Assembly: GCF_019703515.2 (NCBI RefSeq)
Contig: NC_059365.1
Coordinates: 39,880,001-39,944,000, forward strand
Direction of reading: 5' to 3'
Source of the DNA: Myxocyprinus asiaticus
Lineage: Eukaryota > Chordata > Actinopteri > Cypriniformes > Catostomidae
DNA: 64,000 nt
The position numbers were made by a program, and so were the translations under genes. A model generated the notes under the pieces. It searched no databases. It was not told the origin of the DNA and saw only the letters and a program-made list of their open reading frames with translations. Below, piece after piece: positions 62,978 to 64,000 of the stretch. Position 1 is the stretch's first letter. Each line of letters begins with the position of its first letter.

Positions 62978-63128
62978 CATGTTGTAGTGGTTGTCTGCGC
63001 TCCAGAGGTAGGGACAATTCCCTGCACAGAAATTTGCTTTGTAGCCCTTTGGTTCGTGGATCCACTTCCAGTTCAAGTCCCGACGGAAGTCAATATACAG
63101 AGACCTCAGACAGCAGCCCTGGTCAGTC
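62978..63128 (-). CDS. TGF-beta ligand, penultimate coding exon
   Basis: The acceptor CACTCAG|GACTGACC and the donor ATG|GTGAGTG bound 151 nt. One base completes an Arg codon and 50 codons follow. It encodes [20 protein letters not shown] and then [20 protein letters not shown]. Cysteines fall at mature positions 15, 16, 44 and 48, exactly the family positions. [10 protein letters not shown] is the invariant TGF-beta block. Confidence 0.97.
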
Positions 63129-63550
63129 CTGAGTGAGATCAAATTATTAATAAGTAAGGTAGATTGGACCATACTCAAAACTAGACTGACTCCAGCAAAA
63201 AGCTCTGATTTGACTTGAATGTGCCTCTAATGACCATTAATTTCTTGTTCAGCACAGAGAAACCATTCCATATAACAAATACTCATTAAAAGATAATTTA
63301 CTTTCAGACAAGATGCAGTCTTCATATCAGACATGACACTCCCTGGGCAAGTTAGTGCATGCATTCCTTTTGGGTGTGTGAGATTTTGTGCATGCAGTAG
63401 AGTCTTAAGACCATCTCTGTCTCTATCATTCTTGCACACATGTTAGGTTGCACACCAATTATTTGAAATAATAGCATTTCATTTGATCACTGTCTTCAAA
63501 CACACAGACGCTCAAAGACACACAGATTCCAGCTCTCTCTCTCTCTGTAC
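63129..63550 (-). other. TGF-beta gene intron
   Basis: A short phase-2 intron with no element that I recognise apart from a CT run near 63530. Confidence 0.6.
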
Positions 63551-63728
63551 CGTGAGCATATAGATGTTTCTGCGGCAGATCTCTTCTTGCGGTTTTTCTT
63601 GGTGGGGTTGTCCATGCGGTCGGTGGGCAACAGGGTTAGTATCAAGTGGGGAGTTTTAGTGCTAAATTCAATCTGTCCTTTAATAGCGCCTGGTCTTCTG
63701 TTCTGCTTTATGAGGTCATCATCAATCC
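63551..63728 (-). CDS. TGF-beta ligand, exon with end of propeptide, furin site and mature N-terminus
   Basis: The acceptor TCCCAG|GGATTG and the donor CACG|GTACAG bound 178 nt. It encodes the end of the latency propeptide (TPHLILTLLPTDRMDNP, as in human TGF-beta-3 PHLILMMIPPHRLDNP), then KKNRKKR, a furin-type cleavage site, and the mature start SAAETSICSR. With the next two exons the mature chain is 112 residues, the family's exact length, with nine cysteines. The ligand would be secreted as a latent dimer and signal through TGF-beta type I/II receptors. Upstream exons lie beyond the window. The subtype is unresolved. Confidence 0.95.
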
Positions 63729-64000
63729 CTGGGAATATTGTTGGAGGCAGAATCTAAAATCACTTATTATAAAAGTTTACATACCTCTGCTATGCAATTA
63801 TGCATGAAATCATATCTGTTTATATTACATTTCGTAATATGGCAGATCGCATTGGTTTTATGTAGGAGATACAGTGGGGACCAAAAGTCTGAGATCTGGG
63901 ATTTTTATTTTCATTTAAAACTGAATTGTGCGATTTCTGTAACACAAAATTGCAAAAATAAAGATTGTTTGGAACAGATTTTCAAAAACACTCTGGTCCC
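63729..64000 (-). other. TGF-beta gene intron (partial)
   Basis: AT-rich. From about 63870, 'acagtggggaccaaaagtct' looks like one end of a Tc1-type element running out of the window. Confidence 0.4.

Overview
This is a eukaryotic, teleost-fish-like window. The genes are split by introns with GT-AG junctions, and the intergenic space is packed with fish repeats: Tc1/mariner elements including the Sleeping-Beauty-type IR/DR family, tRNA-derived SINEs, L1-like LINEs and short hAT- and piggyBac-like elements. The repeat mix, especially the many copies ending in 'atagttcaccc', suggests an ostariophysan, probably a cypriniform. That placement is an inference.

Layout. (1) Bases 1-7625, plus strand: the last five coding exons of a centromere-protein-F-like coiled-coil gene. 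It is recognised by its C-terminal exon, which carries GFADIP and PYVLRR as in CENPF. (2) Bases 7.6-23.1 kb: intergenic DNA made mostly of transposons, including a young Tc1 element with an intact 346-codon transposase frame and near-identical 202-bp terminal repeats. (3) Bases 23,146-37,255, plus strand: a complete six-exon kcnk4 (TRAAK two-pore potassium channel) coding region. Its introns hold a minisatellite, an L1-like LINE with an 18-bp target duplication, and a decayed Tc1. (4) Bases 37.3-61.3 kb: a repeat-rich gap with a hAT-like element, LINE fragments, a second L1-like copy, a second IR/DR Tc1 element and a nearly intact Tc1 element with two nonsense codons. Two weak exon-like islands lie on the minus strand. 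(5) Bases 61,304-63,728, minus strand: the last three coding exons of a TGF-beta ligand, covering the end of the propeptide, an RKKR furin site and a complete 112-residue mature domain with nine cysteines. The rest of the gene lies beyond base 64,000.

The three genes have unrelated jobs (mitosis/centromere, potassium leak channel, secreted growth factor). Their linkage is the interesting point. In human, CENPF, KCNK2 and TGFB2 share 1q41, and KCNK10 and TGFB3 share 14q. Human KCNK4 at 11q13 has no CENPF or TGFB neighbour. This window looks like the KCNK4 member of that paralogous block with its CENPF-like and TGFB members retained.
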